A stretch of DNA of 64,000 nucleotides from JACRLW01 sp046349595 (GTDB lineage Bacteria; Planctomycetota; UBA1135; UBA2386): positions 930,001 to 994,000 of the forward strand of contig JAXMCA010000001.1 in the NCBI GenBank assembly GCA_046349595.1, read 5' to 3'. Below, piece after piece: positions 23,967 to 32,955 of this stretch (positions are counted from its first letter, which is position 1; each line of letters opens with the position of its first letter). Below the pieces are notes generated by a model. It was given only the letters and a program-made list of their open reading frames with translations. It did not search any database and was not told the DNA's origin. The position numbers were made by a program, and so were the translations under genes.

Positions 23967-24055
23967 GATCTCGCGGAGTCGCGGGCGCGTCCAGTCCGCT
24001 TTCCTTGCGCCGTCGCCTCACACCATGCGGGGTCGTGAAGTGGTGAATCAGGGAA
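23967..24055 (-). repeat. 3' flank direct repeat after target 3
   Basis: 89 bases identical to 27324-27412 (offset 3357) lie right after the VR of target 3 on its coding strand. The repeat continues through the VR into the FGE-coding region. Its first part (about 30 bases, CACTTCCCTGATTCACCAC region) is also shared with targets 1 and 2; beyond that the plus- and minus-strand pairs have different flanks. Confidence 0.92.
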
Positions 24056-27000
24056 GTGACGAACTGGCGGGGCGGAAGCCGAGGGCGACGTTGCGGCCGT
24101 CGGCGGGCCCCCTGATGCGGGAGGACGAGCGGCACCCCCACGCGGAGTCGATCCAGGAGCCGCCGCGGAACACGCGATCCGCAGAGCCCGCCTCCGCCTC
24201 GTCAGCGCACCACTCCCAGACATTGCCGTGCATGTCGAACAGACCCCAAGGGTTGGCGGGCTTCTGCGCCACCGGCTTCGTCGAGCCGCCGCTGTTCGCG
24301 TCGTACCACGCGTAGTCGGCCAGTTGTCCCTCGTCATCGCCGAACCAGTACTCCGTCTTGCTGCCGGCTCGGCATGCGGACTCCCACTCCTTCTCGGTTG
24401 GCAGTCGTAGCCCGGCCCACTTGCAGAAGGCGACGGCGTCGTTCCAGGACACCTGGACCACCGGCTGGTCGTCTCCCGCGAAGCGCCGCTCGCGCCAGGC
24501 GGGTGACGGCCGGTGACCGGTCGCTTCGACGAACACCCGGTACTGCGCGTTCGTCACCGGCGTCGCGGCCATCCACAGTTCGCGGTGGACTGAATCCGCG
24601 TCCGGCAGACGGACCATCGTGATGCGTGCCGGCGAGACGATGCGATGCTCTGCGGCCGAACGCGGGGGCTTCGATGAGCCGATACGGAACCGATTCTCGA
24701 AGAGCACCTCGAGTCTCGTGGAGAGCGGAGGATCGACGTCCCTCAGCGACTCGATGCACAGTCGCGCGGTTCTCTGGGGAGCGGTTCGAACCAGGAACTC
24801 CGCGAAAGGAATCAGGCTGCGCGGGTCGATGCGTTGGACCGCGAGCAAGGTGCTGTGCACCCACTTGTTGTCAGGACCACGCTGCAGTGCTTCCAGGAAG
24901 GCAGCCGCGCTCCGCTCGGCCGTCTCGTCGATGCATCTTTCGATGAGGGCTTCGCAGCGCTCGAAGTCGTCGCGGCGCAGGACGCGTCGCATCAGTGCGT
25001 CGAACAGCGATGCGCCCTCGACGCGGAGCAGGAGCAGGATGACTTCCTCCCACCAGGGTTCGTGGAAGTTCCTCGCCAGGGTGTCGAGGGCCGCTTCGGC
25101 TTCCGCTCCGGGCGTCGTGGCCACGCGGTGGAACTCGCGGGCAGCGAGGTACTCCTGGAAGCCGAGGTGGAGGAAGCCGAATTCGTCCGCGGACCACCCG
25201 GTGAGGGCACCCGACTCATCGCGGATCTGCTCGAGGAAGCGGCCCGGCTCGATGTCGAGGCGGACGGCGGCAAGGCCTTCGCCGAGTGGAGTGGCGAGGT
25301 CGTCGCGACTCGCCCGAGTGCGTTCACGCTCATGCAACCAGCGCGCAACCGGTTGCAGCGCGCGCTTCGCATCACGCGCCGACCAGGTGACCTGGAGTTC
25401 CTTGGCCTCGCGCCACAGGCGCAGGAGGACGTCGAGGCATTCGTCGTAGAGCTCGGCGCGGGCGGTGGGAAGCTGGCGATTCCGATCGCGGTGAACCAGG
25501 CAGAGATTGGTCAACAGCAGCGGATTGGCGGCGAGTTGGTTCATCCGGATCGACGCGCGCGTCGCCCGGCTCAGCCTGTCGATCAGATCGAGCGCCCACG
25601 TCGCGGCTTCTGCGAGATCCGGCGGGTCGCCGATCGCGGACTCGACGTTGGCATACCATCGCCGGATGAAGTCCGCGGTCTGCTCCGGGTCGAGGGGTTG
25701 CAGGTGCGTGTCGAGGAAGAGGTTGTCGAGTTGCGTGGTGTCGCGGTAGCCGGCGTAGCGGCAGGTGACGACGTAGGTGTGATCCTCGCGCTGTGCTGCA
25801 CAGGTCTCGATCCAACGTGCGGCGCGCGCGCGGAGTGCCTCGGGGACCTCATCGAGTCCATCGAGGAGGCAGAGCACGTCCGGTCCGGCCAGCAAATGGC
25901 GGGCGAAGTCGGCAGGCAACTGCGCATTGCGTGGGAGTTCGCGCTGCAGGAGTTCCTCGAATCCGGCCTGCAGATCGGACTCGAGCAGGCGGCGCAAGGG
26001 CAGGAACACCGGGATGGTTCGCGGATCGAGCCCGAGGTGGGAGGGAGCATCACGGAGCGCGGCGAGGGCCGTGAGCCGCAGGAGCGTGGTCTTCCCGGAG
26101 CCGGGTTCACCGAGGATCACCACACCGCGCTGGTTGCGAGAGCGCGCCAGGGCGAGGGCCTCCCTGAGTGCCATGCCTCGCTCGATCGCTCGTCCTGCCG
26201 TCCGCTCCGAGCCCGGATCGTGGAGCGGCGCATCGACGGTGCCGTGCATGCCGCGGTCGGGCACGATGCGGAGAGGTACGCAGAGATCCTCGGTGCGCAT
26301 CGGCACCTTGACGCGGGTGGCGAAACCGATCAGCCGCATGCTCCCGTGCTGCGAGAGCGTCGCCTGCCTGTAGCGAGAGAGCGCGTCCGCGGCCGTGGGC
26401 ACCGCAGGAGCGAGAGAGATGCTCGGGCGGGTCGGCGTGCGCAGGGCGCGCAGCTGGTTCCTGACTGCATGCAGAGCCGCCGCCGGGCCGGCGGGCAGGA
26501 ACTCCGCTTCGATGCGATCGAGGAAGGAGAGTGCCTTTGGCTGGTGCTCGCCATCTGCGGTCCAGCAGACGAGGGACGCGCTCGCCCGTTCGCGGTCGTC
26601 CTGGAAGGGCGTGTGCCAGTCCTGCGGCAGGTTGAGCGCCACTTGCAAGGCTGCGCGCGCGTGCAGACTCGTCTCCAATTCGCCGGCGACGATGCTGCAG
26701 ATCGATTCGCGCAGCTTGGCCGGCAGGCGGTTGGGAACTGTCCAGTGGGGATTCTCGAGCGACGTGGGCGTCGGGAGCTGGTCCTCGGCAATCCCGCGGA
26801 TCGACGCCGCGACGCGGCGCAGGGTCGCCGCATAGTCCGCCGCGTCCAGACAGTCGACGTAGTGCGTGCGACGCCATGCCTCGCAGAGGTGGCAGCTCGC
26901 CCGCCGCACGATCAGGAGTCCCTTCCGCGTCGTGCGCTGTTCGTAGAGCTCCCTCTCGCGACGCACTTCGGGAGACGCGACAGACTCCGGCGTCGCGATC

Positions 27001-27188
27001 AGCAACATCTTGTCGGCATCACCCACCTCGCGTTCGAGGAAGGATCGCCAATCGTCGCCGGGATCGATCGCCTGATCCCAGAACACATCCCAGGTTCCTT
27101 CGAGATGCTCGAGAAGGTGCTCGCGGAAGCTCGCGACCCAACTCCGATCGATGCGGCTGTAGCTCAGGAAGACGCGTGGGTTCCCCAT
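24048..27188 (-). CDS. DGR target 3: TIR - NACHT/STAND NTPase - FGE-like lectin-fold protein
   Basis: A 1046-residue protein from ATG 27188. Residues 4-140 are a TIR domain (RVFLSYSRIDRSWVASF, DVFWDQAIDPGDDW, LLIATPESVASPEVRRERELY). A linker region follows, then the NTPase with Walker A GEPGSGKTTLLRL (about 358) and Walker B LCLLDGLDEVPEA (about 437), and a helical stretch containing FGFLHLGFQEYLAAREF, a motif usual after NACHT domains. The FGE-like domain starts at about 849 (MAATPVTNAQYRVF, WGLFDMHGNVWEWCA). The VR encodes residues 1001-1043 with SSSRIRGPADGRNVALG. It lies just upstream of the HRDC-avd-RT operon on the same strand, so it may share a transcript with it. Confidence 0.92.
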   Translation of the reverse strand: MGNPRVFLSYSRIDRSWVASFREHLLEHLEGTWDVFWDQAIDPGDDWRSFLEREVGDADKMLLIATPESVASPEVRRERELYEQRTTRKGLLIVRRASCHLCEAWRRTHYVDCLDAADYAATLRRVAASIRGIAEDQLPTPTSLENPHWTVPNRLPAKLRESICSIVAGELETSLHARAALQVALNLPQDWHTPFQDDRERASASLVCWTADGEHQPKALSFLDRIEAEFLPAGPAAALHAVRNQLRALRTPTRPSISLAPAVPTAADALSRYRQATLSQHGSMRLIGFATRVKVPMRTEDLCVPLRIVPDRGMHGTVDAPLHDPGSERTAGRAIERGMALREALALARSRNQRGVVILGEPGSGKTTLLRLTALAALRDAPSHLGLDPRTIPVFLPLRRLLESDLQAGFEELLQRELPRNAQLPADFARHLLAGPDVLCLLDGLDEVPEALRARAARWIETCAAQREDHTYVVTCRYAGYRDTTQLDNLFLDTHLQPLDPEQTADFIRRWYANVESAIGDPPDLAEAATWALDLIDRLSRATRASIRMNQLAANPLLLTNLCLVHRDRNRQLPTARAELYDECLDVLLRLWREAKELQVTWSARDAKRALQPVARWLHERERTRASRDDLATPLGEGLAAVRLDIEPGRFLEQIRDESGALTGWSADEFGFLHLGFQEYLAAREFHRVATTPGAEAEAALDTLARNFHEPWWEEVILLLLRVEGASLFDALMRRVLRRDDFERCEALIERCIDETAERSAAAFLEALQRGPDNKWVHSTLLAVQRIDPRSLIPFAEFLVRTAPQRTARLCIESLRDVDPPLSTRLEVLFENRFRIGSSKPPRSAAEHRIVSPARITMVRLPDADSVHRELWMAATPVTNAQYRVFVEATGHRPSPAWRERRFAGDDQPVVQVSWNDAVAFCKWAGLRLPTEKEWESACRAGSKTEYWFGDDEGQLADYAWYDANSGGSTKPVAQKPANPWGLFDMHGNVWEWCADEAEAGSADRVFRGGSWIDSAWGCRSSSRIRGPADGRNVALGFRPASSSLP
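24056..24188 (-). repeat. DGR variable repeat VR3
   Basis: 133 bp aligned to the TR without gaps. Nine differences fall at template adenines and two core differences are at template T, apart from the shared C-to-T change in the IMH-like tail. It lies at the 3' end of target 3, with the stop codon overlapping the shared flank. Confidence 0.95.
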
Positions 27189-27323
27189 GGCGATCGTCTG
27201 ACGCGGCGCGGAGAAGGCTGGCGCGTGCCGGTGATCCGGTCAAGAGAAGCACGGATCGGAGGCTGACGGGCTCGAGACCCGGTTGGTGTCCACAGGAATT
27301 CACGACTCGCGGGAGGCGAAACG

Positions 27324-27412
27324 GATCTCGCGGAGTCGCGGGCGCGTCCAGTCCGCTTTCCTTGCGCCGTCGCCTCACACCATGCGGGGTCGTGAAGTGG
27401 TGAATCAGGGAA
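27324..27412 (-). repeat. 3' flank direct repeat after target 4
   Basis: The second copy of the 89-bp flank, identical to 23967-24055. The rest of the spacer to the target 3 start (27189-27323) shows no gene and no firm promoter. Confidence 0.92.
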
Positions 27413-30400
27413 GTGACGAACTGGCGGGGCGAAAGCCGAGGACGACGCCGCGGTCGACGGCGGGCCACCTGCTGCGGGAGGACGAGCGGCACCTCCACGC
27501 GGGGGCGTACCAGGAGCCGCCGCGGATCACGCGACCCGCAGAGCCCGCCTGAGCCTCGTCAGCGCACCACTCCCAGACATTGCCGTGCATGTCGAACAGA
27601 CCCCAAGGGTTGGCGGGCTTCTGCGCCACCGGCTTCGTCGAGCCGCCGCTGTTCGCGTCGTACCACGCGTAGTCGGCCAGCTGTCCTGCGTCGTCGCCGA
27701 ACCAGTACTTCGTCTGGCTGCCGGCTCGGCATGCGTACTCCCGCTCCTTCTCGAATGGCAGTCGCAACTCCGCCCAGTTGCAGAAGGCGACGGCGTCGTT
27801 CCAGGACACTTCGACGACCGGCTGGTCGTCTCTCGCAAGGCGCCGGTCGCGCCAGGCGGGCGACGGCGCGTGACCGGTCGCTTCGACGAACACGCGGTAC
27901 TGCGCGTTCGTCACCGGCGTCGCGGCCATCCACAGTTCGTCGTCAGGCATGAGGATCATCTCGATCCCTGCGGCTGACACGATCCGTCGTCGCGCCGCGC
28001 TGTCGCGTGGCGTGCTCTCGCCGGGAAGGGTCACTCCGGTGCTTCGATGGTCCGTACCCGTCCGAGCATCGCGCAGCCATGTGCCCGGGTCCTCCTTGCG
28101 GTAGCTGGTGACGCATCGTGCGCTCCGCAGCCAATCCGGGAGGTCGAGCTTGTTCGAACTCCACTGCTTCGCCGCGTGCCCCTTCGCGAGTATCACCAGC
28201 GCGAGCGGCACCTCCTTGCGACGGAGCGCGACGCAGGCTGCGGCGAGATCCTTGTCGCGGAAGACGGTCTCCGGGGGCGAAGCCACCGCGATCGCTGCTG
28301 CGCGCACCTTGTTGCGCAGGTCCTGGATCGCCGCGAACCAACGCTCCTCCTTCCGCTCCACCTGTTCGGCGGCGAGCCAGGGCAGGATCTCGTGCTCGCG
28401 CAACCATGCCGCGAGCGGACGTGTTTCCTCCGCATCCTCGATGGTGTGGAGGACGAGCAGGTCGAAGTCGTGCGCGCCGTCGCCTGCAGCGCGAAGCGTG
28501 GCCTGCGCGACCAGATTGCGGGCGGCGTCGCCGAGTTCGTCGCTCCGATCACACAGCGGGCGCACCGCTGCGAGCAATCGGGGATCGCGGCGGCCGGTGA
28601 TCACGCGCAGCAGCGTGGCGCGCAGTCGCACCTTGCGCTCCTGCTCCAGTTTCGCGACGAAAGGACCCGAATCGAAGGTTGTGCACGCGCGCACGCACTC
28701 GTCGAGCGTTTCGGTGTTTGCGCGCCACCGATTGCCCGCCAGGAAGCCGGTGAAGAAGGGGCCCGCGATGCTGCGGTTGGGGAGACCGAGCGCGAGCAGG
28801 GCCACCTCGCGCCACCAACGCTCGTGCGCGTTCTCGGCGAGCCTCGCGACGATCTCGGGCGTGCCGCTCCCGGCGTGGAGTGCCGCGAGGTACTCCTGCA
28901 TGCCGAGGTGCATGAAGCCGAAGTGATGCGGCGTGAACTCCTCGATCAGGCCGGCGTCGCGCCACAGCCACTTCAGCAGGGCGAAGCCGTCGGCCTCGCG
29001 CCCCAGGCGCTCGACCTGTTCCTCGATCAGGTTGGCGAATTCGACGCGGTCTACATCGTCGCGGCGGCCTTCGAGGTGCAGCTTCCAGGCGATCGGCGAG
29101 AGCAGCGCCAGCATGATCTCGACATCGAAGGGCGGATCGCCGCGGCGTTGGTTCTGCGGCCAGCTCCCGAGCAGCACGCGCAGGCACTCGTCGAAGTAGC
29201 CGACGCGGCGGTGGGGGATCTGACCGCCGCGCAGCTTGACCACGCAGAGCAGCGTGAGGAACAGCGGGGTCGAGATCAGGTCGAGGACGCGCAGCATGTT
29301 GGCGTCGCGACCCTTCAGCACCTTGACCAGTTCGCCGGCCTCGGTGAGGCCCTGCTTCTCGGCGTGGTCGCGCTTGTCGGGATCGGGTTGCAGCGAGCGA
29401 CGGGCGGCGCGCAGCCATCGCGTGACCAGAGCTTCGATCTGCGCATCGTCGAGCGCCTTGACCTCGGTGCGCAGGAAGCCCCCGGGCTTCTGCACCTTCC
29501 CGTCGAGTCCCGAGAAGCGACAGGAGACCACCAGGTGCGGCCGGTGTCGCTTCGCCGATGCGGTCTCGCGGGCGAGCCATGCGAGGGCGTCGGCACGCAG
29601 TGCGTCGTCGGCGATCTCGTCGAGGCCGTCGAGCAGGAGCAGGACGTTCTTCGTCCACGACGCGGCGACGATGCCGGCGAAGCGCTCGGGCGCGGAGTCG
29701 TCGCGTCCGATCTCGTCGACCTCGCGCTGGACGAAGTAGCGCAGCGGTGCGTCGAGGTCGGCGCGGGTCACGCGCCGCATGCGCACGAAGAAGGGAACGG
29801 TGTCGGCGGGCAGACCCAGGAACTCGGCGCCGTCGACCAGGCAGTGGTGCAGGAGCTTGCGCAGCGCGGTGGTCTTGCCGCTGCCCGGTTCGCCGAGTAG
29901 GAGGACGGCGCCGCGCGGAGCGCGACGGAGCAGGTCGTGCAGTTCGACGGTGTCGGCGATCTCCGCGACCAGTTCGGGTCTCTTCCCGTGGTGGAGGCGC
30001 CGCTCGCGTTCAAGCGCGAGCGTGCGCAGGGGGACGTAGACGTCGTCGAGGCTCACGCTGACGTCGCCCGCGCCGACGCCGAGCAGATCGAGTCCGCCGA
30101 AGTGCGTGCGGGCCCAGGTGCGGTAGGCCGCGACGCGATCCGCGATCTCGGAACCGGGAGCAGCGGGGTCCTGCACGGGTGCGACAGGCGGGTCGATGGA
30201 CGGCTGCGGTACCCCGAGCCTGTCAGCGATGTCCCGGAGCAGCGGCGCCACGTCGTTGCGCATGGTGTCGCGATGGAGCACGCGATGATTGCGCTCGTGG
30301 AGGGCGCGCACCTGCGGTGGGAGGTCGCGCTTCGGCGGCAGCTTGTCCCGTTCGATCAGCACCGGGACGACGAGCAGGTCGCTGCCGCGTTCGAGTGCGG

Positions 30401-30686
30401 TGTGCAGCTCATGGGCGACGTCGTCCTCGTCGTTCCAGAGGCGGGGCACCGCGGCACCGTCGTCTCGCACCAGCCAATCCGGCCCGATGACGACCAGGCA
30501 GACGCGGCAGCCTGCGAGCGCGTCGTCGATGACCTTGCGCCACTCCGCCCCGCTTTGGATCGTCGCCGTGTCCTGGAACACGCAGCCGCGGCCGAAGGCC
30601 TGCTCGAGCCGCAAGGTCAGCCAGTCGACCCGTGGCTGCGTATCGCTGCGCCGGTAGCAGATGAAGATCGGGGGCGTGGCGCTCAT
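27405..30686 (-). CDS. DGR target 4: TIR - NACHT/STAND NTPase - FGE-like lectin-fold protein
   Basis: A 1093-residue protein starting at ATG 30686, with AAGGAA just upstream (TTG 30734 would add 16 residues). The TIR domain has PIFICYRRSDTQPRVDW, CVFQDTATIQSGAEW and the candidate Glu in DDVAHELHTAL. The NTPase has Walker A GEPGSGKTTALRK (about 265) and Walker B LLLLDGLDEIADD (about 348), then FGFMHLGMQEYLAAL. The FGE-like domain spans about 907-1093 and is very close to that of target 3 (VFVEATGH, ADYAWYDANSGGSTKPVAQK). The VR gives SSSRSRWPAVDRGVV. It is the first gene of the minus-strand cluster. Confidence 0.92.
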   Translation of the reverse strand: MSATPPIFICYRRSDTQPRVDWLTLRLEQAFGRGCVFQDTATIQSGAEWRKVIDDALAGCRVCLVVIGPDWLVRDDGAAVPRLWNDEDDVAHELHTALERGSDLLVVPVLIERDKLPPKRDLPPQVRALHERNHRVLHRDTMRNDVAPLLRDIADRLGVPQPSIDPPVAPVQDPAAPGSEIADRVAAYRTWARTHFGGLDLLGVGAGDVSVSLDDVYVPLRTLALERERRLHHGKRPELVAEIADTVELHDLLRRAPRGAVLLLGEPGSGKTTALRKLLHHCLVDGAEFLGLPADTVPFFVRMRRVTRADLDAPLRYFVQREVDEIGRDDSAPERFAGIVAASWTKNVLLLLDGLDEIADDALRADALAWLARETASAKRHRPHLVVSCRFSGLDGKVQKPGGFLRTEVKALDDAQIEALVTRWLRAARRSLQPDPDKRDHAEKQGLTEAGELVKVLKGRDANMLRVLDLISTPLFLTLLCVVKLRGGQIPHRRVGYFDECLRVLLGSWPQNQRRGDPPFDVEIMLALLSPIAWKLHLEGRRDDVDRVEFANLIEEQVERLGREADGFALLKWLWRDAGLIEEFTPHHFGFMHLGMQEYLAALHAGSGTPEIVARLAENAHERWWREVALLALGLPNRSIAGPFFTGFLAGNRWRANTETLDECVRACTTFDSGPFVAKLEQERKVRLRATLLRVITGRRDPRLLAAVRPLCDRSDELGDAARNLVAQATLRAAGDGAHDFDLLVLHTIEDAEETRPLAAWLREHEILPWLAAEQVERKEERWFAAIQDLRNKVRAAAIAVASPPETVFRDKDLAAACVALRRKEVPLALVILAKGHAAKQWSSNKLDLPDWLRSARCVTSYRKEDPGTWLRDARTGTDHRSTGVTLPGESTPRDSAARRRIVSAAGIEMILMPDDELWMAATPVTNAQYRVFVEATGHAPSPAWRDRRLARDDQPVVEVSWNDAVAFCNWAELRLPFEKEREYACRAGSQTKYWFGDDAGQLADYAWYDANSGGSTKPVAQKPANPWGLFDMHGNVWEWCADEAQAGSAGRVIRGGSWYAPAWRCRSSSRSRWPAVDRGVVLGFRPASSSLP
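27413..27545 (-). repeat. DGR variable repeat VR4
   Basis: 133 bp, no gaps against the TR. Eleven differences are at template adenines and two at template T, plus the common C-to-T change in the IMH-like tail. Changes include both adenines of one AAC codon (to GGC), as expected for strong adenine mutagenesis. Confidence 0.95.
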
Positions 30687-30758
30687 CGGGTTCCTTCGGC
30701 GGCGGAGGATTCCCGGCGCGAAGGGCTGGGTCAAGAGCGCCGCGCAGGCGGGCGCGCG

Positions 30759-32180
30759 CTACAGCTCGATCCTCCGATCGAAGACCATCACCCGATCGAC
30801 GCGCTGGTCCATCGACTCCATCACGCAGTCGAGGCTCGCGTGCGGCTTGCCGCGGAAGACCTCTTCGTCGCCGAGCTTGACCACGACGTCCTGCGCCACG
30901 TCGATCATCGACGGGTTGAGCCAGAGGGTGATGCCCTTGGCTCCGTCGTTGCGGCGCTGCACGTCGAGGGTGATCTCGTTGCCCTTGCGCGTCGCGCGGA
31001 GGCGTTGCGCGTCGATGGGGTCGCGGCAGCCGAGCCAGTACACCGCGTTCTGCTTCAGCCGTCCGACCGGGTCGTCGCCGGCGCGCTGCGGGTAGGGATC
31101 GGCGGCGTATTCCCAGACCACGGTCTGCGGGAAGGAGTCGCGCTTCCGAGTGGGCAGCCATTCGAGCAGCGCCTTGGGTTCGCCGCGCGGTTGCGCGTGC
31201 GCGAGGCCCTCATAGGTGCGGAAGCGGATGTTCGCATAGCCGCCGGGGTCGGCGGCGCGGAGCGCGTCGAGCATGTCGGCGACATAGAGGTAGCTGCCGG
31301 GCATGCAGTTCTGGTCGGCGAGGCCGATGTAGTAGTACATCGCCAGGTTGCGCACGTTGGGGACCAGGCCGTGCTGCACCGACTGCACCTCTTCCTTGGT
31401 CGCGAGCTGGCTCTTCGGCGAGGCCATCAGCACGCCGGCGCAGGGCGCGGCGCCGCCGAGCAGATCGGGATGACGGCCGGCGAGGAACCAGGAGCCGGTG
31501 CCGCCCATGCTGAAGCCCATCGAGTAGACGCGCTCGGGGTCCACGCCGAACTGCGCCTTGGCGATCTCGATCAGCGTCAGCGCGAAGCGTTCGCCGTGCA
31601 CGGTGTTCCAGGTGTCGTGCACGAGGTGGATGCCCTGCGGATACATGCCGATGCAGTCGGGGCTCTGCCAGGTGTCGCGCGGTTCGTCGGCGGAGCCGGC
31701 GTCCTCGCCGCCGCCGTGCAGACCGAGGATCAGTCCTTTGTCGGGGCCGACGTCGTCGAGATAGAACCAGATCTCGCCGTACGGCGAGTCGAGCGTGACC
31801 TTGCTGCCGCCGCGTTGCTTCTTCAGCGGCTTGCCGACGGGCGGGAGCCACTTGGGGCGCTCGGGCTTGCCCTTCTTGTCGAGCTTCTTGGGCACGCCGG
31901 GTCCGAGTTCCTGCACCGGTGCCCACACCGCGGCCACGACTTCGGCGAGGCTACCCTCGGGCAGATCGATCTTCGCGGCTTCGGCGAAGAGCGCGTCGCG
32001 CTGCTTGCTGTCCCAGTCGACGAAGCGCGTGGAGGGCCGCGCGATCCAGAAGCGCCGCGCGAGATCGTCGATGCGCGCGCGCAGGGCCTTGTCGAGCGGA
32101 GCGGGCTTCTGCGCGCAGAGCGGTGCGACGAGGAGGGGGACGAGCAGCGAGAGCGACGCGCGACGCATGCGCGCGATCAT
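30759..32180 (-). CDS. Secreted alpha/beta-hydrolase esterase-like protein
   Basis: A 473-residue exported protein, start ATG 32180 overlapping the upstream gene's stop (ATGA), with signal peptide MRRASLSLLVPLLVAPLCAQ close behind. The catalytic domain shows an oxyanion segment (LILGLHGGGEDAG), nucleophile elbow GFSMGGTG (about residue 223) and a candidate His in GLAHAQPRG. This resembles the poly-hydroxybutyrate depolymerase/feruloyl esterase group of serine hydrolases. Before it is a basic proline-rich linker (KKLDKKGKPERPKW); after it a strand-rich C-terminal domain (ITLDVQRRNDGAKGITLWLN). Probably cleaves an extracellular ester, substrate unknown. Confidence 0.75.
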   Translation of the reverse strand: MIARMRRASLSLLVPLLVAPLCAQKPAPLDKALRARIDDLARRFWIARPSTRFVDWDSKQRDALFAEAAKIDLPEGSLAEVVAAVWAPVQELGPGVPKKLDKKGKPERPKWLPPVGKPLKKQRGGSKVTLDSPYGEIWFYLDDVGPDKGLILGLHGGGEDAGSADEPRDTWQSPDCIGMYPQGIHLVHDTWNTVHGERFALTLIEIAKAQFGVDPERVYSMGFSMGGTGSWFLAGRHPDLLGGAAPCAGVLMASPKSQLATKEEVQSVQHGLVPNVRNLAMYYYIGLADQNCMPGSYLYVADMLDALRAADPGGYANIRFRTYEGLAHAQPRGEPKALLEWLPTRKRDSFPQTVVWEYAADPYPQRAGDDPVGRLKQNAVYWLGCRDPIDAQRLRATRKGNEITLDVQRRNDGAKGITLWLNPSMIDVAQDVVVKLGDEEVFRGKPHASLDCVMESMDQRVDRVMVFDRRIEL

Positions 32181-32863
32181 GCGCCGCGCCCCTGCGACGC
32201 GAAGGGGCAATCTTCCCGCAGGGGACAGCTCGCACAGTCGGGACGGGTCCGCCGGCACAACGTGCGGCCGTGGCGCAGCAGCAGCAGATGCGCGCGCAGG
32301 CGCGCCGCGCGCGTGCGCTGCAGCTCTGCTTCGGCGGCCGCGAGCACCGAGCGCAGCGTCTTGGCGTAGTCGCGCGACTCCTCGCCGTAGCCGAGGCGCA
32401 AGAGCACGCGCATCCCGTTCGACTCCACGGTGAAGCAGGGCTCGAGACCGCACAGCAACACCAGCTTGTCGGTTCCCGGCTTGCCGATGCCGGGGAAGCG
32501 CGCGAAGACCTTGCGCGCGGCGGCGGGTGTCATCGTCGCGGTGGAGCGCAGGTCGTCGCCGTCGATCTCCTCGGCGAGCAGGGCGATCTCGCGGAGCTTG
32601 GCCACGCGCTGCTCGGGGAGCATGCCGCCCAGTTCCGCGATCCTGCGCAGCTTCGCGTCGGACGCGCGCAGGATCGCCTTCGCATCGAGACCGACCTCAC
32701 GCGCCAGCGTGTCGAAGGCCACCTGCCGGCGCTCGTCGTCGATCAGGTAGCCGACGTTCTCCCAGAGGATCGCGTGCAGCGGCTGCACCGACGCCGGGAC
32801 CTCGACGGCACCGCCTGCTCGTTGCAGGCGGGTGAGCAGGCGGGAGAGGCGCGAGGTCGACAT
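32177..32863 (-). CDS. Endonuclease III-like HhH-GPD protein with Fe-S cluster
   Basis: A 228-residue member of the HhH-GPD DNA glycosylase superfamily, start chosen at ATG 32863. It has a helix-hairpin-helix (FARFPGIGKPGTDKLVLL) and the four-cysteine Fe-S motif C-x6-C-x2-C-x5-C at the C-terminus (CRRTRPDCASCPLREDC). Odd: where endonuclease III has the catalytic Lys (GVGRKTA) this protein has Pro-Gly (GIGKPGT), and the catalytic Asp of VDTH is replaced by Glu (VESNGMRV). It may be a monofunctional glycosylase or a DNA-binding relative. It overlaps the esterase gene by 4 bp although the functions look unrelated. Confidence 0.8.
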   Translation of the reverse strand: MSTSRLSRLLTRLQRAGGAVEVPASVQPLHAILWENVGYLIDDERRQVAFDTLAREVGLDAKAILRASDAKLRRIAELGGMLPEQRVAKLREIALLAEEIDGDDLRSTATMTPAAARKVFARFPGIGKPGTDKLVLLCGLEPCFTVESNGMRVLLRLGYGEESRDYAKTLRSVLAAAEAELQRTRAARLRAHLLLLRHGRTLCRRTRPDCASCPLREDCPFASQGRGA

Positions 32864-32955
32864 GGATCGGGACTCCGTGGCGCGGGTTGTAATCCCTCCG
32901 TCACCGACCATCCGGACGCCTGTCGATCTCCGGTGCGGGCCCTACCGTCCCCGCC

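Noticed and set aside
18040..27545. CRISPR array suggested by repeated segments.
   Set aside because: The repeats are about 134 bp, kilobases apart and at gene ends; there are no short, evenly spaced repeats and no cas genes.
24834..29900. Long plus-strand open frames opposite targets 3 and 4.
   Set aside because: They mirror the coding strand of the TIR-NACHT genes, have no domain and no ribosome site, and show shadow composition.
12102..30758. Prophage or transposon carrying the island.
   Set aside because: No integrase, transposase, capsid or terminase gene and no flanking tRNA or target-site duplications were found.
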